DNA of 64,000 nt, taken from the NCBI GenBank assembly GCA_019057795.1, contig JAHLWS010000005.1:1-64000 (forward strand). The letters run 5' to 3'. Numbering within the stretch: the stretch's first letter is position 1; each line of letters begins with the position of its first letter. Origin of the DNA: Promethearchaeota archaeon. Its GTDB lineage: Archaea; Asgardarchaeota; Lokiarchaeia; Sigyniarchaeales; SOKP01. Below the pieces are notes generated by a model. The model had not been told where the DNA came from, searched no databases, and saw nothing but the letters and a program-made list of their open reading frames with translations. Positions 8,525 to 17,728 of this stretch are shown piece by piece. The position numbers and the translations under genes were made by a program.

Positions 8525-9484
8525 TTATAATCGAAGTGCGTCTAATAACAAGCGTGGGTCTGTGTTCGCATCTAATAAATCTTCTAATTCATCTAAAGTT
8601 AATATTTCATGACTTAAAATATCCTCATTTGACTTAGTCAATTGGATAATTGTAGTATCTGGTGGTTTAATATCTACCAAGTGATATAACACATCGATAC
8701 TATGGGTTGAAATTATTGTTTGCCATTTTTTACTCTTCAACCATTTTAGGAATAGTTTGATCATTGTAGGGTGAAATCCTGCTTCAAAATCATCAATTAT
8801 TATAAGTTTAGGTGATAGTACCTCAAATATCGCCATAATTTTTATTAATTTCTCTGCTCCAGATCCAAGATCTTTCAATTTGAGATATACATTGTTATCA
8901 GGATATACTTTTCTCAAACTAATAGGCTCAAGAAAAACAAGTTCGCTATAGACATCATTAACACATTCATTAAGGAATTTTGCGAGTTCAATATGATATC
9001 CTTTTTTCATTATTAATTCCTTAAGAACCTTCATTCTATTTTCTAAATCTCTCAGTATAAATGTAGTAAATGGAATGAATAATACCATTTCATTTCTTTT
9101 TGTTGGTGGCACTTCAAACTTTTCAGAGATTTTATTACCTATAGACATTTGATTGTTATTCCAATACGTACTGGTAGCATTTTCACTTATTTCAATAACT
9201 GCATTTGAGTTTTCAATCCCAAATTGTAAAGTTGAAGTTCCTGCATAAAGATAGAGAAGATCTTTAATTGAACCTTGGTGTAGTTCTTTTAAAATATCGA
9301 ATTTGTTTCTACCGGTTATGTAATCATAATCTTTTGGATCAGGTAATAAGGATAATGCTTCTAATATTGATGATTTTCCGGCATTATTCTTTCCAATTAA
9401 AACTGTAAAATTACTAAATTTTAAAGTTTTATCACAAGCCTTAATTCCTCTAAATTCTTTAATATTTAAACTGCTAACAAACAT
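8525..9484 (-). CDS. AAA ATPase of the SMC/RecF-like (AAA15/21) family
   Basis: This 319-residue ATPase starts with the family N-terminus LNIKEFRGIKACDKTLKF. It has Walker A GKNNAGKSS at 31-39, an ABC-like signature DLGSGAEK at 205-212, Walker B LIIIDDFEAG at 227-236 and an H-loop STHS at 259-262. There is no fused nuclease domain; the nuclease would be the partner encoded 9 nt downstream. Similar pairs sense invaders and then trigger the effector. Cytosolic. It is the first gene of the unit, and 402 bp of AT-rich DNA with repeat copy 2 lie upstream. Which defence family it belongs to needs a profile search. Confidence 0.85.
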   Translation of the reverse strand: MFVSSLNIKEFRGIKACDKTLKFSNFTVLIGKNNAGKSSILEALSLLPDPKDYDYITGRNKFDILKELHQGSIKDLLYLYAGTSTLQFGIENSNAVIEISENATSTYWNNNQMSIGNKISEKFEVPPTKRNEMVLFIPFTTFILRDLENRMKVLKELIMKKGYHIELAKFLNECVNDVYSELVFLEPISLRKVYPDNNVYLKLKDLGSGAEKLIKIMAIFEVLSPKLIIIDDFEAGFHPTMIKLFLKWLKSKKWQTIISTHSIDVLYHLVDIKPPDTTIIQLTKSNEDILSHEILTLDELEDLLDANTDPRLLLDALRL

Positions 9485-9642
9485 GACATCTCAATTTATT
9501 CTCTTTTAAATTTCTTTAATATAATATAGTATTAATAACTGATATATTTAGAGTTCTACAAATTAAACTTTACTTCATTATTATCTTAACCTATAATAAA
9601 TACAATAGAAATATATAATTTTTCTTATTCTCTACTATAATT

Positions 9643-9678
9643 ATCTCCCTCCCCCGTAGTGCCCCCTCCTAAAAAAGT
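9643..9678 (+). repeat. C-rich intergenic repeat, copy 2
   Basis: This copy has the longest C/G runs: CCCTCCCCCGTAGTGCCCCC within 36 bp. It sits in the 402-bp gap (9485-9886) between the ATPase gene and the GIY-YIG gene, which otherwise shows no gene. On the minus strand it gives three runs of three or more G, so a G-quadruplex is possible. Confidence 0.8.
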
Positions 9679-9886
9679 AGAAAAATTGAAGTTTAATAAT
9701 TATTCGACCTTTTAGACTGAAACCTTATCCAAATTTCTCAAATAAAGGGTTATTTTATCATTATAAAGGTTAATTAGAGAGAATATCTTACTTATATATA
9801 ATATTCAACAATTCAATTAAGTGCTTTAATTTAAATATTAGATTAGATTAGCTATTAACTATATGAATTTAAATTAGTGACCAAAT

Positions 9887-10138
9887 ATGGCAAAAAAACA
9901 AAAAAAAAGAGATACTTATAGATATAAGTTAAAGGAAGGTAATGAAATTCTGAATTTTGGCATAACAGATGATCTAAAAAGAAGAGAATCTGAACATAAA
10001 AGTGAAGGAAAACAATTCTCTAAAATGGAAAAAGTTGGACCTGCGGTCACCAGAGAATCTGCCCTTAAATGGGAAAGGGAAAGTATCAAAAAATACAAAA
10101 AAAGTCATGGTGGAAAAAGTCCAAAATACAACAAATAG
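9887..10138 (+). CDS. Small GIY-YIG-like nuclease-fold protein
   Basis: This is an 83-residue basic protein. YRYKLKEGNE at 11-20 stands for the GIY strand, FGITDDLKRRESEH at 24-37 gives the YIG strand and following Arg/His helix, and the C-terminus HGGKSPKYN at about 73-81 is typical of short stand-alone GIY-YIG proteins in bacteria. In this fold the first Tyr, Arg and Glu residues cut DNA with a metal ion. Here the YIG part reads FGI, so activity is uncertain. The ATG at 9887 is clear. Repeat copy 3 starts 32 bp after the stop, so the gene is bracketed by copies 2 and 3. Confidence 0.72.
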   Translation: MAKKQKKRDTYRYKLKEGNEILNFGITDDLKRRESEHKSEGKQFSKMEKVGPAVTRESALKWERESIKKYKKSHGGKSPKYNK

Positions 10139-10169
10139 GAATTACCTCTTACTATTTCTAGTTTTAGTT

Positions 10170-10205
10170 ATCTGCTTCCTCAGTGTTTTCCCCTCCTAAA
10201 AAAGT
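10170..10205 (+). repeat. C-rich intergenic repeat, copy 3
   Basis: This is a diverged copy: ATCTGCTTCCTCAGTG... with the strongly kept end CCCCTCCTAAAAAAGT. It lies between the GIY-YIG gene and the PIN-domain gene, in the same orientation as the other copies. Confidence 0.7.
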
Positions 10206-10404
10206 GGGTGTTGAATAAAATCAATTGGTTGTAAAAAGATTTATTATTTAAAACAGCTTGAGTGCAGGAGTGGGTTTTAGAAGAACATAAATATGAATTT
10301 GTCGCAATTTTGATTGAAATCGATTAGGGGAGATTTGAATCTAAAATAAAAAAGAATTACTTTGAGCATAAATTTTTTAGGAAGATTTATTATGTGATTT
10401 ATTG

Positions 10405-11502
10405 ATGGAAACGAATACAAACTTTGAGGAAATTATTCGAGAACTAAATGAACGCGATCTGGAACGATTTAAAAACTTGTCTGATCGCTTTAAACTCCAA
10501 TTAGATAAGATAAAAGATGGATTCGCTCCACCGATTTTAGAAAATTTGAATAATTTTTATTTGGATATATTAAATCATCTCGCTGAGGGTTTCAAATTTA
10601 GATTAAAATTAGTTATCGATACAAATATTATTTTCAGTGAAATAAGAGCAATCCTAATGGGCAAACCTTCATTTTTAAGTAATTTAATTAATATTCCATT
10701 TTTAGAACTATTTGCTCCAAAAAAAATTAGAGAAGAATTATTCAAGACAATAGAAGAAGATTTGCCACCTAATTTAGACAAGGAAAATGCTTATTCCTTA
10801 GCTTATTTTTTTTTTGAAAAAATTAGTATTTTAGACCAAGAAAATGAAGAAGCTTGGGAAAAAGCTCATATCTTACTAAAACAATATGATAAGGATGATA
10901 TTCCTTTTTTAGCATTAGCGATTTCTCTAAATGCACATGGAATAATCACTAAAGACAAACATTTCAATAGACAAGAAGATATGAGCGTCTGGAAATTAGG
11001 AATAAGTGGTAAAGTAACTTCAACAATCTCAAGAGGTGTTTTTTCTCTTTATATCATAGATTATAGCTTTAATAAAATTCTCTTCACTTTAGCAAGGTGT
11101 ATCTTTATTATTTTTCAGGGGTTTCTTGAGTTTTGCCATGAACTTTATTCTGCTATTAAAGCTGCTTTTATTTCAATGCATGAAAAGTATTCTAATTTAC
11201 CCACATGGCTACAAGTAGGTATCCCTGTTATAATCATAACAATTCCTACTTTAATTTTAATTTTTTCAGAAAAAGCTCGTAATTCATTAAAAGATTTCAT
11301 TATAGATTTAAAGGATAATTTGAGTCTATTTATAAAACATTTCAGTGATGATTTGAAATTTAATATCGAAATAATAAAAAACCTAACAATAAAATTATAT
11401 CCTTTTTTTGAATTAGTAATTGAAGGTATGGGCTATCTCTTTTATTCAGCTATTTTACTTGCTAAACAAATAAAGACATTAGAAGATCGATCTGTAATTT
11501 GA
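10405..11502 (+). CDS. PIN-domain protein with a membrane segment
   Basis: After about 65 helical residues comes a PIN nuclease domain: VIDTNIIF near 70-77 holds the first Asp, and DKDDIPFLALA near 160-170 and ITKDKHF near 182-188 supply the other acidic residues and the typical PIN ending. From about 215 on the chain is helical, with one strong hydrophobic segment at about 271-290 (GIPVIIITIPTLILIF). PIN proteins are usually RNases; a membrane-anchored one is uncommon. I chose ATG 10405 over the overlapping TTG 10402. It is followed 137 bp later by another membrane protein with a DNA- or RNA-binding-like domain. Confidence 0.72.
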   Translation: METNTNFEEIIRELNERDLERFKNLSDRFKLQLDKIKDGFAPPILENLNNFYLDILNHLAEGFKFRLKLVIDTNIIFSEIRAILMGKPSFLSNLINIPFLELFAPKKIREELFKTIEEDLPPNLDKENAYSLAYFFFEKISILDQENEEAWEKAHILLKQYDKDDIPFLALAISLNAHGIITKDKHFNRQEDMSVWKLGISGKVTSTISRGVFSLYIIDYSFNKILFTLARCIFIIFQGFLEFCHELYSAIKAAFISMHEKYSNLPTWLQVGIPVIIITIPTLILIFSEKARNSLKDFIIDLKDNLSLFIKHFSDDLKFNIEIIKNLTIKLYPFFELVIEGMGYLFYSAILLAKQIKTLEDRSVI

Positions 11503-11639
11503 TGAAACTATGATTTTTATCAAAAAGTTTAAATTATCTTAAATTAAGTTGTATTAAAAGAAGTGAAATAGAAAAAGTATCGAATAATGAATTTTTGGAA
11601 TACTTAGTGGATAAGGACAAATAAATTAAAACAGATCAA

Positions 11640-12809
11640 ATGATAAATTTAAGAAATAAAGTATTTTATATAATAATTTTTTGTTTTTCTTATGCTGTTT
11701 TCATTATAGTTGGATTAGGTCTTATGAGTAGATTAAATTATTATACAATTTTCTATACTTTAAAGGGTGATGATATTGTTGATAAAGAAGTATCCTTTGG
11801 GATGAATTTTCTCGGAAGTTTTATAAATTGGTCAGATTCAAATACCTATATTCTATTTTTTGAGGATAGTTTTCTGCTTTTATCCAATTTCATCTATTAC
11901 GCTTATGTTTTTTCTCATGTGATAATTTTAATTGGTTGGATCTTATTCACCTTGTCTAGTGCCAAGAAAAAAAAAAAGCTTGCAATTAGTATCTCCTTCT
12001 TTATTTACATTGGGATCTATATTTTTCTTATTTTTTATATGCCCTTAAGATTAGATCGAATGGTAGATCAAACAAATTTGAAATATATAGAGTTAAAGGA
12101 GTTTAATCCACAAATAACTTATCTTATTTTAAGCTCACCTGCTCCCTACTGTGAGATTTTCATTTGGTTTCCCATTATTTCACTCATTGCTTTTTATCTT
12201 ATTAATTATCTCTCTTTTCAACAATTAGTTGAGAAATTCGCATTTATCCTAAAGAGAGAGATATTTTTCAGAGATTTTTATGAAAAAGTTATAAAAAAAT
12301 ATAATGAAAACGAATATTGGGACATTAAAGAAACACTAGAATGGTGGAATAAGAGAACTCCTCCTCTCGTGAAGAAGCAAAAGCAAATTAAATTTTGTAA
12401 AATAGTTTCATCATTTGCAAACTCACAAGGAGGATTCATTATAATAGGCATTTCCAATTCATTTCCTCGAGAAATAATAGGAGTACCTAATATTGAAAAT
12501 TGGATGAAAGATCTCGAAGAGAAGCTGTTAAGATGGATGAGGTTTGAGAATAAATTCTATAGATTAAAAGAGATACTTCTTCCAAATGAAAATAACCAGA
12601 TGAGGAGATGCATTGCTCTCCTGATATTTCAGACTAAAAAACCCGTTTCGGTTGAAATAACTAAAGGAACATTCTTGTATGGTAAGAGATTAGGTTCAGA
12701 GAGCGTCTCAATTGACCCTAAAATATTAATTAAAGAAAAAAAAGAGGTCTCTAAATTAAACATTGACTTTCTCGAGGAAATGATAAAGGAATATGACTTG
12801 AGTTATTAG
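11640..12809 (+). CDS. Membrane protein with an AlbA_2/Schlafen-like domain
   Basis: This 389-residue protein has four hydrophobic segments in its first 190 residues (about 8-28, 80-103, 113-135, 163-190) and then a soluble domain. There, CKIVSSFANSQGGFIIIGI (about 257-275) followed by IIGVPNI matches the core of AlbA_2 (divergent AAA-4/Schlafen) domains, whose usual form is I.AFAN..GG.l.iGv. These domains bind nucleic acids and some cut RNA. The start ATG at 11640 is the first in frame. It follows the PIN-TM gene at 137 bp and precedes the HerA-TM gene, so three membrane proteins with nucleic-acid domains stand in a row. Confidence 0.7.
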   Translation: MINLRNKVFYIIIFCFSYAVFIIVGLGLMSRLNYYTIFYTLKGDDIVDKEVSFGMNFLGSFINWSDSNTYILFFEDSFLLLSNFIYYAYVFSHVIILIGWILFTLSSAKKKKKLAISISFFIYIGIYIFLIFYMPLRLDRMVDQTNLKYIELKEFNPQITYLILSSPAPYCEIFIWFPIISLIAFYLINYLSFQQLVEKFAFILKREIFFRDFYEKVIKKYNENEYWDIKETLEWWNKRTPPLVKKQKQIKFCKIVSSFANSQGGFIIIGISNSFPREIIGVPNIENWMKDLEEKLLRWMRFENKFYRLKEILLPNENNQMRRCIALLIFQTKKPVSVEITKGTFLYGKRLGSESVSIDPKILIKEKKEVSKLNIDFLEEMIKEYDLSY

Positions 12810-13333
12810 ATATAAAAGAATAACATAAAAATTTATTATTTAAAAATGATGAACTTCTTTATAAAAATAAATAAATTCAATTAAAATCTTGAAGTGATTA
12901 AAAAACCATCTGAAATCTTATTTAATATTTTTCTCGTATTGCCCTATTGGATTAATTTAAGGAGCGGAGATTATATTTTTCATAATGAAGAAATATTTAA
13001 TTCTCTATAAAAAAACAATAAAATTGAATCAGATACCATCTCAGGTTTGAAAAATTATATACTCAATATTCTGTCTCCTATAATTATTAATTCCTTCCCC
13101 TATGGGCCCCCTCATAAAAAATTACTGCTATTATATTGAAATTTCTTGCTTTTATAATATTTTAACACTATTATATATATAAGTGAATAGAAATATGGAG
13201 GATTAAATTCACTGTATTTTAAAAAAGAGTTATAAAGTATGAATGATAAAGAAAGTGTATTTAGATTAGTTTTAGATCTGGACACTTAAACGATTAGTGT
13301 ATTTTAAAAAAGTATTATGCTAATATGCATTAA
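12810..13333. other. Intergenic, 524 bp, with repeat copy 4
   Basis: No gene is seen. The stretch holds repeat copy 4 (13088-13123) and two short near-copies of GTATTTTAAAAAAG (about 13212-13226 and 13298-13312). These bracket a small frame at 13239 (MNDKESVFRLVLDLDT) that ends after about 16 codons. Confidence 0.45.
13088..13123 (+). repeat. C-rich intergenic repeat, copy 4
   Basis: This is the most diverged copy: ATTCCTTCCCCTATGGGCCC then CCTCATAAAAAATT. It aligns without gaps to the other copies and has the same orientation. It lies upstream of the HerA-like gene. Confidence 0.6.
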
Positions 13334-14989
13334 ATGTTTCCTTTAGAGATTTATTTCGTTCTAACTTTAATTTTATTTATAAGCACTATACTCTTTTACA
13401 TCTCAAAAATTAGGGAATATAACTCTCGTAAATCTCAGTATATAATATTGATCTTATTGGTAATCATGTGTGCAATTTACTTTTCAAATTTGGGTTCATT
13501 TAATCCTTCAGACACAGAAGATCCTGTTGAAACCGCAATTTTTAGTGGATTTTCATATTTATTACTATTTTTTTCTGTTTTTGTATTCATTAAATCTTTT
13601 TTTCCTTCTGACCAAGACATTATTGAATTGAAACCCCCTTCAAGATATAGAGCAAGAAAAGGTATTATTGAAATAGGAAAAGTTATGAAAAAAGAAAGAA
13701 AGAAACACAAATTCTTTCTCTCCCTTAAAGATCTTGAAAGACATATGTTCGTATGTGGTACTACGGGCTCTGGGAAGAGTAATTTCTTACAATATCTCTT
13801 AACCAACTTTAAAAAACACTATGATATTCCTTTCTTACTTGTAGAATTTAAGGGGGAATACACGTTTTTACAAGATATAATTGAAGATATGTTAATAATT
13901 AGACCTGGAGAAAATTTTTCTATAAATATATTTAATCCAGAGGGGGCCAATCCAGAAATTCACGCTGAAAGAATTTTTAATATTCTAAAAAGTGGACAAT
14001 TTTTAGATGAGCAATCGGAATTCTCCCCTCAAATGGAAAAAGTCTTGGTGGATATTTTAACAATAGTATGTAGTAATCCACAATATCAGAGCTGGAAAGA
14101 TTTTTTTAACCAATGTGAACAGTATCTAGAAAAGGAGAAAAGAAATATCCCTATGCTACATCAGAGTCTTGTTAGTATTCAAAATAGAATTAGAAGATTT
14201 TCATTGGGACCATTAAAAGCTATTTTTTCTACAAGGTATAAATTGAAAGTAAAAGATCTATTTGACAAGAATATTCTAATCGATCTAAGCTCTATTATAC
14301 GATTAGGTGGAGAAAAAGAAGATGCTCTATTTTTTCTAAATATGGTTTTAAAATATTTATGGGATAAAAATATAACACAAGGAGCGTATCAATTCAAAGG
14401 CATAAAGCACCTGACAATTATCGAAGATGTACAATATTTTGCACCAAAAGATTCATCATCCCAATCCAAATTGACAACTTACTTAGAAGATATCGCACTT
14501 TTACAACGAGGTACTGGCGAATGTTTGATTTCAATTGCCACACGCCCTCAAGTAAGTGGCGAAATTTTAGCAAATTGTGGCGTTTTGATTGTATTTAAAA
14601 GTTATATGCAGAGGAGTCTCCTCCGTGAAATACTGAATCTTGAAGAAGAAAATGAAGATTATTTGTCAATTCTAGAAGAAGGACAATGTATTGCCCGTGT
14701 AAACTCTGTAAGGAGACCATTTCTACTTTGGGTTCCGTATTTCGAAAGACACTGGTTAAAACGGGGAGACGTGAATAGAAAAAACAAACAAATTCTAAAG
14801 AGATTAAAGGATAAAGATAAACCAGATATTAAACTAAATATAGAAGAACTAAAGCAAAATACTAAAAAAGAAATAAAAAACAAAAACAAAAAAAAAGGTT
14901 CTAAACCTCATAAAAAGAAAATTTCACTGGAGAGTAATGGATTTAAGCATAAGATTTATTGCAAATTTTGCGGAAAAGAAGTAGAGTAA
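13334..14989 (+). CDS. Membrane-anchored HerA/FtsK-like ATPase
   Basis: The 551-residue chain starts with three transmembrane segments (about 4-24, 36-54, 70-92). Then comes a HerA/DUF87-type ATPase: Walker A GTTGSGKSN at about 141-149, strand LLVEFKGEY at about 171-179, Walker B region LTIIEDVQYF at about 361-370, and the late TRPQ motif. The last residues, IYCKFCGKEVE, are the first half of a zinc ribbon cut off by TAA. HerA-like motors pump DNA and in defence systems team with nucleases. A membrane-tied form could act on incoming DNA. The nearby PIN and AlbA_2 membrane proteins are candidate partners. Confidence 0.8.
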   Translation: MFPLEIYFVLTLILFISTILFYISKIREYNSRKSQYIILILLVIMCAIYFSNLGSFNPSDTEDPVETAIFSGFSYLLLFFSVFVFIKSFFPSDQDIIELKPPSRYRARKGIIEIGKVMKKERKKHKFFLSLKDLERHMFVCGTTGSGKSNFLQYLLTNFKKHYDIPFLLVEFKGEYTFLQDIIEDMLIIRPGENFSINIFNPEGANPEIHAERIFNILKSGQFLDEQSEFSPQMEKVLVDILTIVCSNPQYQSWKDFFNQCEQYLEKEKRNIPMLHQSLVSIQNRIRRFSLGPLKAIFSTRYKLKVKDLFDKNILIDLSSIIRLGGEKEDALFFLNMVLKYLWDKNITQGAYQFKGIKHLTIIEDVQYFAPKDSSSQSKLTTYLEDIALLQRGTGECLISIATRPQVSGEILANCGVLIVFKSYMQRSLLREILNLEEENEDYLSILEEGQCIARVNSVRRPFLLWVPYFERHWLKRGDVNRKNKQILKRLKDKDKPDIKLNIEELKQNTKKEIKNKNKKKGSKPHKKKISLESNGFKHKIYCKFCGKEVE

Positions 14990-14992
14990 AAC

Positions 14993-15100
14993 ATGGAAAA
15001 ATGTGAGGAGTGTTCGACCAAATTAGAAAAGGAAGATAAAGAGCATATGGAATTAGAAAAATTCATAGATACTTTGTTGGACAAACAAAAAAAGAGTTAA
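14993..15100 (+). pseudogene. Second half of the HerA zinc ribbon, after an in-frame TAA
   Basis: The HerA gene stops at TAA 14987-14989. Reading on in the same frame gives one Asn codon and then MEKCEECSTKLEKED and about 20 more codons to TAA 15098-15100. CKFC before the stop and CEEC after it are spaced like the two knuckles of one zinc ribbon. So this is probably the true C-terminus, separated by a stop codon that is a mutation, a sequence error, or is read through. A separate 35-residue protein starting at 14993 is the plain alternative. Confidence 0.6.
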
Positions 15101-15353
15101 AAAGGTTTGATGAAATGCACATGAAAAGATCTCATGCTTTCTCTTATTTTTGTTTTAGAATTCATAGATTATTATTTAATTTTTGTAATTATAAATCTTT
15201 ACCATCTTAAAGATCGTTTTGCTGCAAAATTAACCATCGAAATGTATTTTGCTGCTTTCTCCTATCCTGTTAATCTTGCATTTGATCAATCGTTAAATTA
15301 GATAAGGCAAATACAAATGTGCTTTAAATTCTGGAGTAATAGTATTTTTTATT

Positions 15354-16223
15354 ATGTTACTCAAAGAAGTACCATACTTCTTAATTTGCCCTAAACATAC
15401 GACACGACATAAAAAGGATATCTTCAAGTCAATTTATCATTCACTTTATGACAAGATTGATTCTGTTGTATTACCTGAAGGACATTTTCTAGTTCAAAGT
15501 TATGGTAAAATTTTGGATTCAATTGTAATAGAATTAGATGATGAATCCGATTATAATTTCCTTAAAGCTTTAGGTCCATTTACGACATGGACTTTAAATC
15601 ATTTGGAAGATTATACCATTGGAAAGAATATAATGCAGGATGGATTGAGAGTTGGAACGATTTCGATTTTCGTCCTTAGAGTTTATAGATTACCTAAAAA
15701 TATTTTAATAAAACGGCCTCCTCAACAGAGCGTCTCTAATCAATTTTTTAATTGGGATGTTGAAGATGATGAAGTTTTTGATTTTAAAAATCCAGTTGTG
15801 CCTGAAGAAGAATTCAACGAAATCTTGTCTTCGATCAAATATATTTATTCCTTATACATAGCCATGAAATCTGCAAAAGATGAAAATTTTAAAAACCAAA
15901 TCACTTTCGAAGATTTATGGCAAAAAATTCAATCGAAATTTGAACCTAATATGATAATTTATACTTTGAAGCAAAAAAAAGCCAATGAAATCATCGAAAT
16001 TAACGACTCTGGAATAATAGTCAAAACTGAGAAAGGGACTGAATTAGTAGAAATTGAAATGATAAGAAAAGCATGGGAAAATTTAGTAAAAGATGGTGTT
16101 CTCTACAGAGATGAACATGAGAAATCAACTTATCGAAGCTCGTTTATTTTAGGACTACTATCACAATTTAATTTCATAGAAACAAGCTTGAAAGGTAGAA
16201 TATGTATAAAACTGAAGGTTTAG
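15354..16223 (+). CDS. Hypothetical 289-aa protein, possible winged helix at the C-terminus
   Basis: I do not recognise this family. The N-terminal 130 residues read as alternating strands and helices (KEVPYFLICPKHTTRHKKD, then VLRVYRLPKNILIKRP). An acidic linker follows (about 137-160). The C-terminal 90 residues (EMIRKAWENLVKDGVLYRD, about 237-255) look like a DNA-binding winged helix. It is co-directional with the 98-aa gene 41 bp downstream and converges on the cytosine methyltransferase operon. This placement suggests an accessory part of that system, for example a nuclease or control protein, but no catalytic motif is visible. Confidence 0.6.
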   Translation: MLLKEVPYFLICPKHTTRHKKDIFKSIYHSLYDKIDSVVLPEGHFLVQSYGKILDSIVIELDDESDYNFLKALGPFTTWTLNHLEDYTIGKNIMQDGLRVGTISIFVLRVYRLPKNILIKRPPQQSVSNQFFNWDVEDDEVFDFKNPVVPEEEFNEILSSIKYIYSLYIAMKSAKDENFKNQITFEDLWQKIQSKFEPNMIIYTLKQKKANEIIEINDSGIIVKTEKGTELVEIEMIRKAWENLVKDGVLYRDEHEKSTYRSSFILGLLSQFNFIETSLKGRICIKLKV

Positions 16224-16264
16224 TTATTTTTTTTTATATCATTAATTAATTAATTAACAAGGAT

Positions 16265-16561
16265 GTGAAAATTATATCTCAGCATAGGTGGTCAAAAGAA
16301 GATCATATAATCGCACTTTATTTATATCGATTTGGTATGGAAAGCTTGGGTGACCCTGTAAAACTATTATCTTTATTAGAAATACCTGTATCCTCAATGA
16401 CAATGAAATTTGCAAATTTAGTTTCAGCAATATATGGTAAAGATGTTGGAAAATTTGGAACTAGTGAATTGGATAAAGAAGTAGTTAAAGAATACCTAAA
16501 TTTGCCACAAGAAGATTATCGAAAACAAGTTTTTGATATCATTTATAAGAAAATGGAATAG
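16265..16561 (+). CDS. Small helical protein next to the methyltransferase operon
   Basis: This is a 98-residue all-helical protein that begins RWSKEDHIIALYLYRFGM after a few residues. That start resembles the short Myb/SANT-like helical module found in front of some HNH and restriction proteins (W-S-x-E-E-x-I-x-A-L-x-L-Y). The GTG at 16265 is the likely start because the nearby ATG 16263 runs straight into TGA. It ends 9 bp from the converging C5 methyltransferase gene. Together with the 289-aa gene it may be the restriction or control side of that system. Confidence 0.6.
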   Translation: MKIISQHRWSKEDHIIALYLYRFGMESLGDPVKLLSLLEIPVSSMTMKFANLVSAIYGKDVGKFGTSELDKEVVKEYLNLPQEDYRKQVFDIIYKKME

Positions 16562-16570
16562 TTTTACTAT

Positions 16571-17599
16571 TCATTCTTGTATCATAGCCTTTTTGAATTC
16601 AGCAATATGAGCATTATTCGCATAAAAGCGTTCTAAAGATTGTTTCATTTCAATAGCTATAGCTTTTATTACTGGGACGGGTACTGAATTAGCTAATTGT
16701 TTATATGCTTGTGTCATTGAAACAGGGAATATAAATGAATCGGGAAATCCTTGCAGTCGCGCCCATTCCCGTTCCGTCATTTTTCTTATCCCCTCGTTAT
16801 TCTTCTTTTTAAGTGGATCATCTCCTGGCCTCCACGCATCGTATTTTATGGTGTCTTTAACCAAATTTCTCTCTTTTCCCATTCCGCCGCAGACGATCGT
16901 ATTGGCCACTTCTTTCCGCCCTATGACCTGGTAACCGAATCCGTGTCCTTTTGCTTTATGACGTGTCCTATGATTTTTTAGCGTGTTCAGATATTGTTGT
17001 GATAAAAAATATTTTGTATTAACATCTTTTTCTAATATATTACCAATTCTAACATTTCTATTTTCGCCTTCAGGAAATTTAAATTTAATATCCTCCCTAA
17101 ATCCAACAATGTATATTCTTTTTCTCTTTTGAGGTAATCTAAAAAGACTGGCATCTAATATTGTGTAATAAATTGTATATCCTAATTCATTCCTTAAAAT
17201 ATCTTCAATAGTGTTAAAAGTTCTGCTTTTATCGTGATTTTTCAAATGTTTAACATTTTCAAGTAGAAAACATAAGGGTTTTTTTTCCCTTATGATATCT
17301 CTAATATAGAAAAAAAGGTTCCCTCTTTCGTCGTTAAAACCCTCCCTATATCCAGCTATTGAGAATGCCTGACACGGAAACCCAGCCAATAAAATATCAA
17401 AATCGGGAATATCTTTGGTAATTACTTCTTTTATATCAGCCTTTGGATTTTCTCCAAAGTTTAATTTGTAAGTTAGACAGCAAAATTCATCTATTTCACA
17501 TGAAAACACAAATTTTATCTGATCTCTGAATGCCTGTTCGAATCCTAATCGAATACCGCCGATACCCGCAAACAGATCAATTGCTTTATATATATACAT
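16571..17599 (-). CDS. DNA (cytosine-5) methyltransferase
   Basis: This is a Dcm-type enzyme with all core motifs (numbering from the upstream Met at 17620): motif I DLFAGIGGIRLGFEQ at 15-29, motif IV GFPCQAFSIAG at 80-90 with catalytic Cys83, motif VI ENV at 121-123, motif VIII QKRKRIYIVG at about 164-173, and motifs IX-X (REWARLQGFPDSF, then ANSVPVPV) near the end. It moves a methyl group from AdoMet to C5 of cytosine. I chose the ATG at 17599 (MYIYKAIDLF), matching paralogues, over ATG 17620. It is last in a minus-strand run after the GHKL ATPase genes. Long stretches are nearly identical in DNA to the broken gene at 22247. Confidence 0.93.
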   Translation of the reverse strand: MYIYKAIDLFAGIGGIRLGFEQAFRDQIKFVFSCEIDEFCCLTYKLNFGENPKADIKEVITKDIPDFDILLAGFPCQAFSIAGYREGFNDERGNLFFYIRDIIREKKPLCFLLENVKHLKNHDKSRTFNTIEDILRNELGYTIYYTILDASLFRLPQKRKRIYIVGFREDIKFKFPEGENRNVRIGNILEKDVNTKYFLSQQYLNTLKNHRTRHKAKGHGFGYQVIGRKEVANTIVCGGMGKERNLVKDTIKYDAWRPGDDPLKKKNNEGIRKMTEREWARLQGFPDSFIFPVSMTQAYKQLANSVPVPVIKAIAIEMKQSLERFYANNAHIAEFKKAMIQE

Positions 17600-17728
17600 T
17601 AAATTTATGTCAAAATCCATTATAAATATATGTTACTATATTCTATCTACATACATATATTTAAATTACAGGGAATTAAGAAGACGAAGATTGAGATTCA
17701 TATGGAAAGAACTAGAAAAGAAAGCGTA

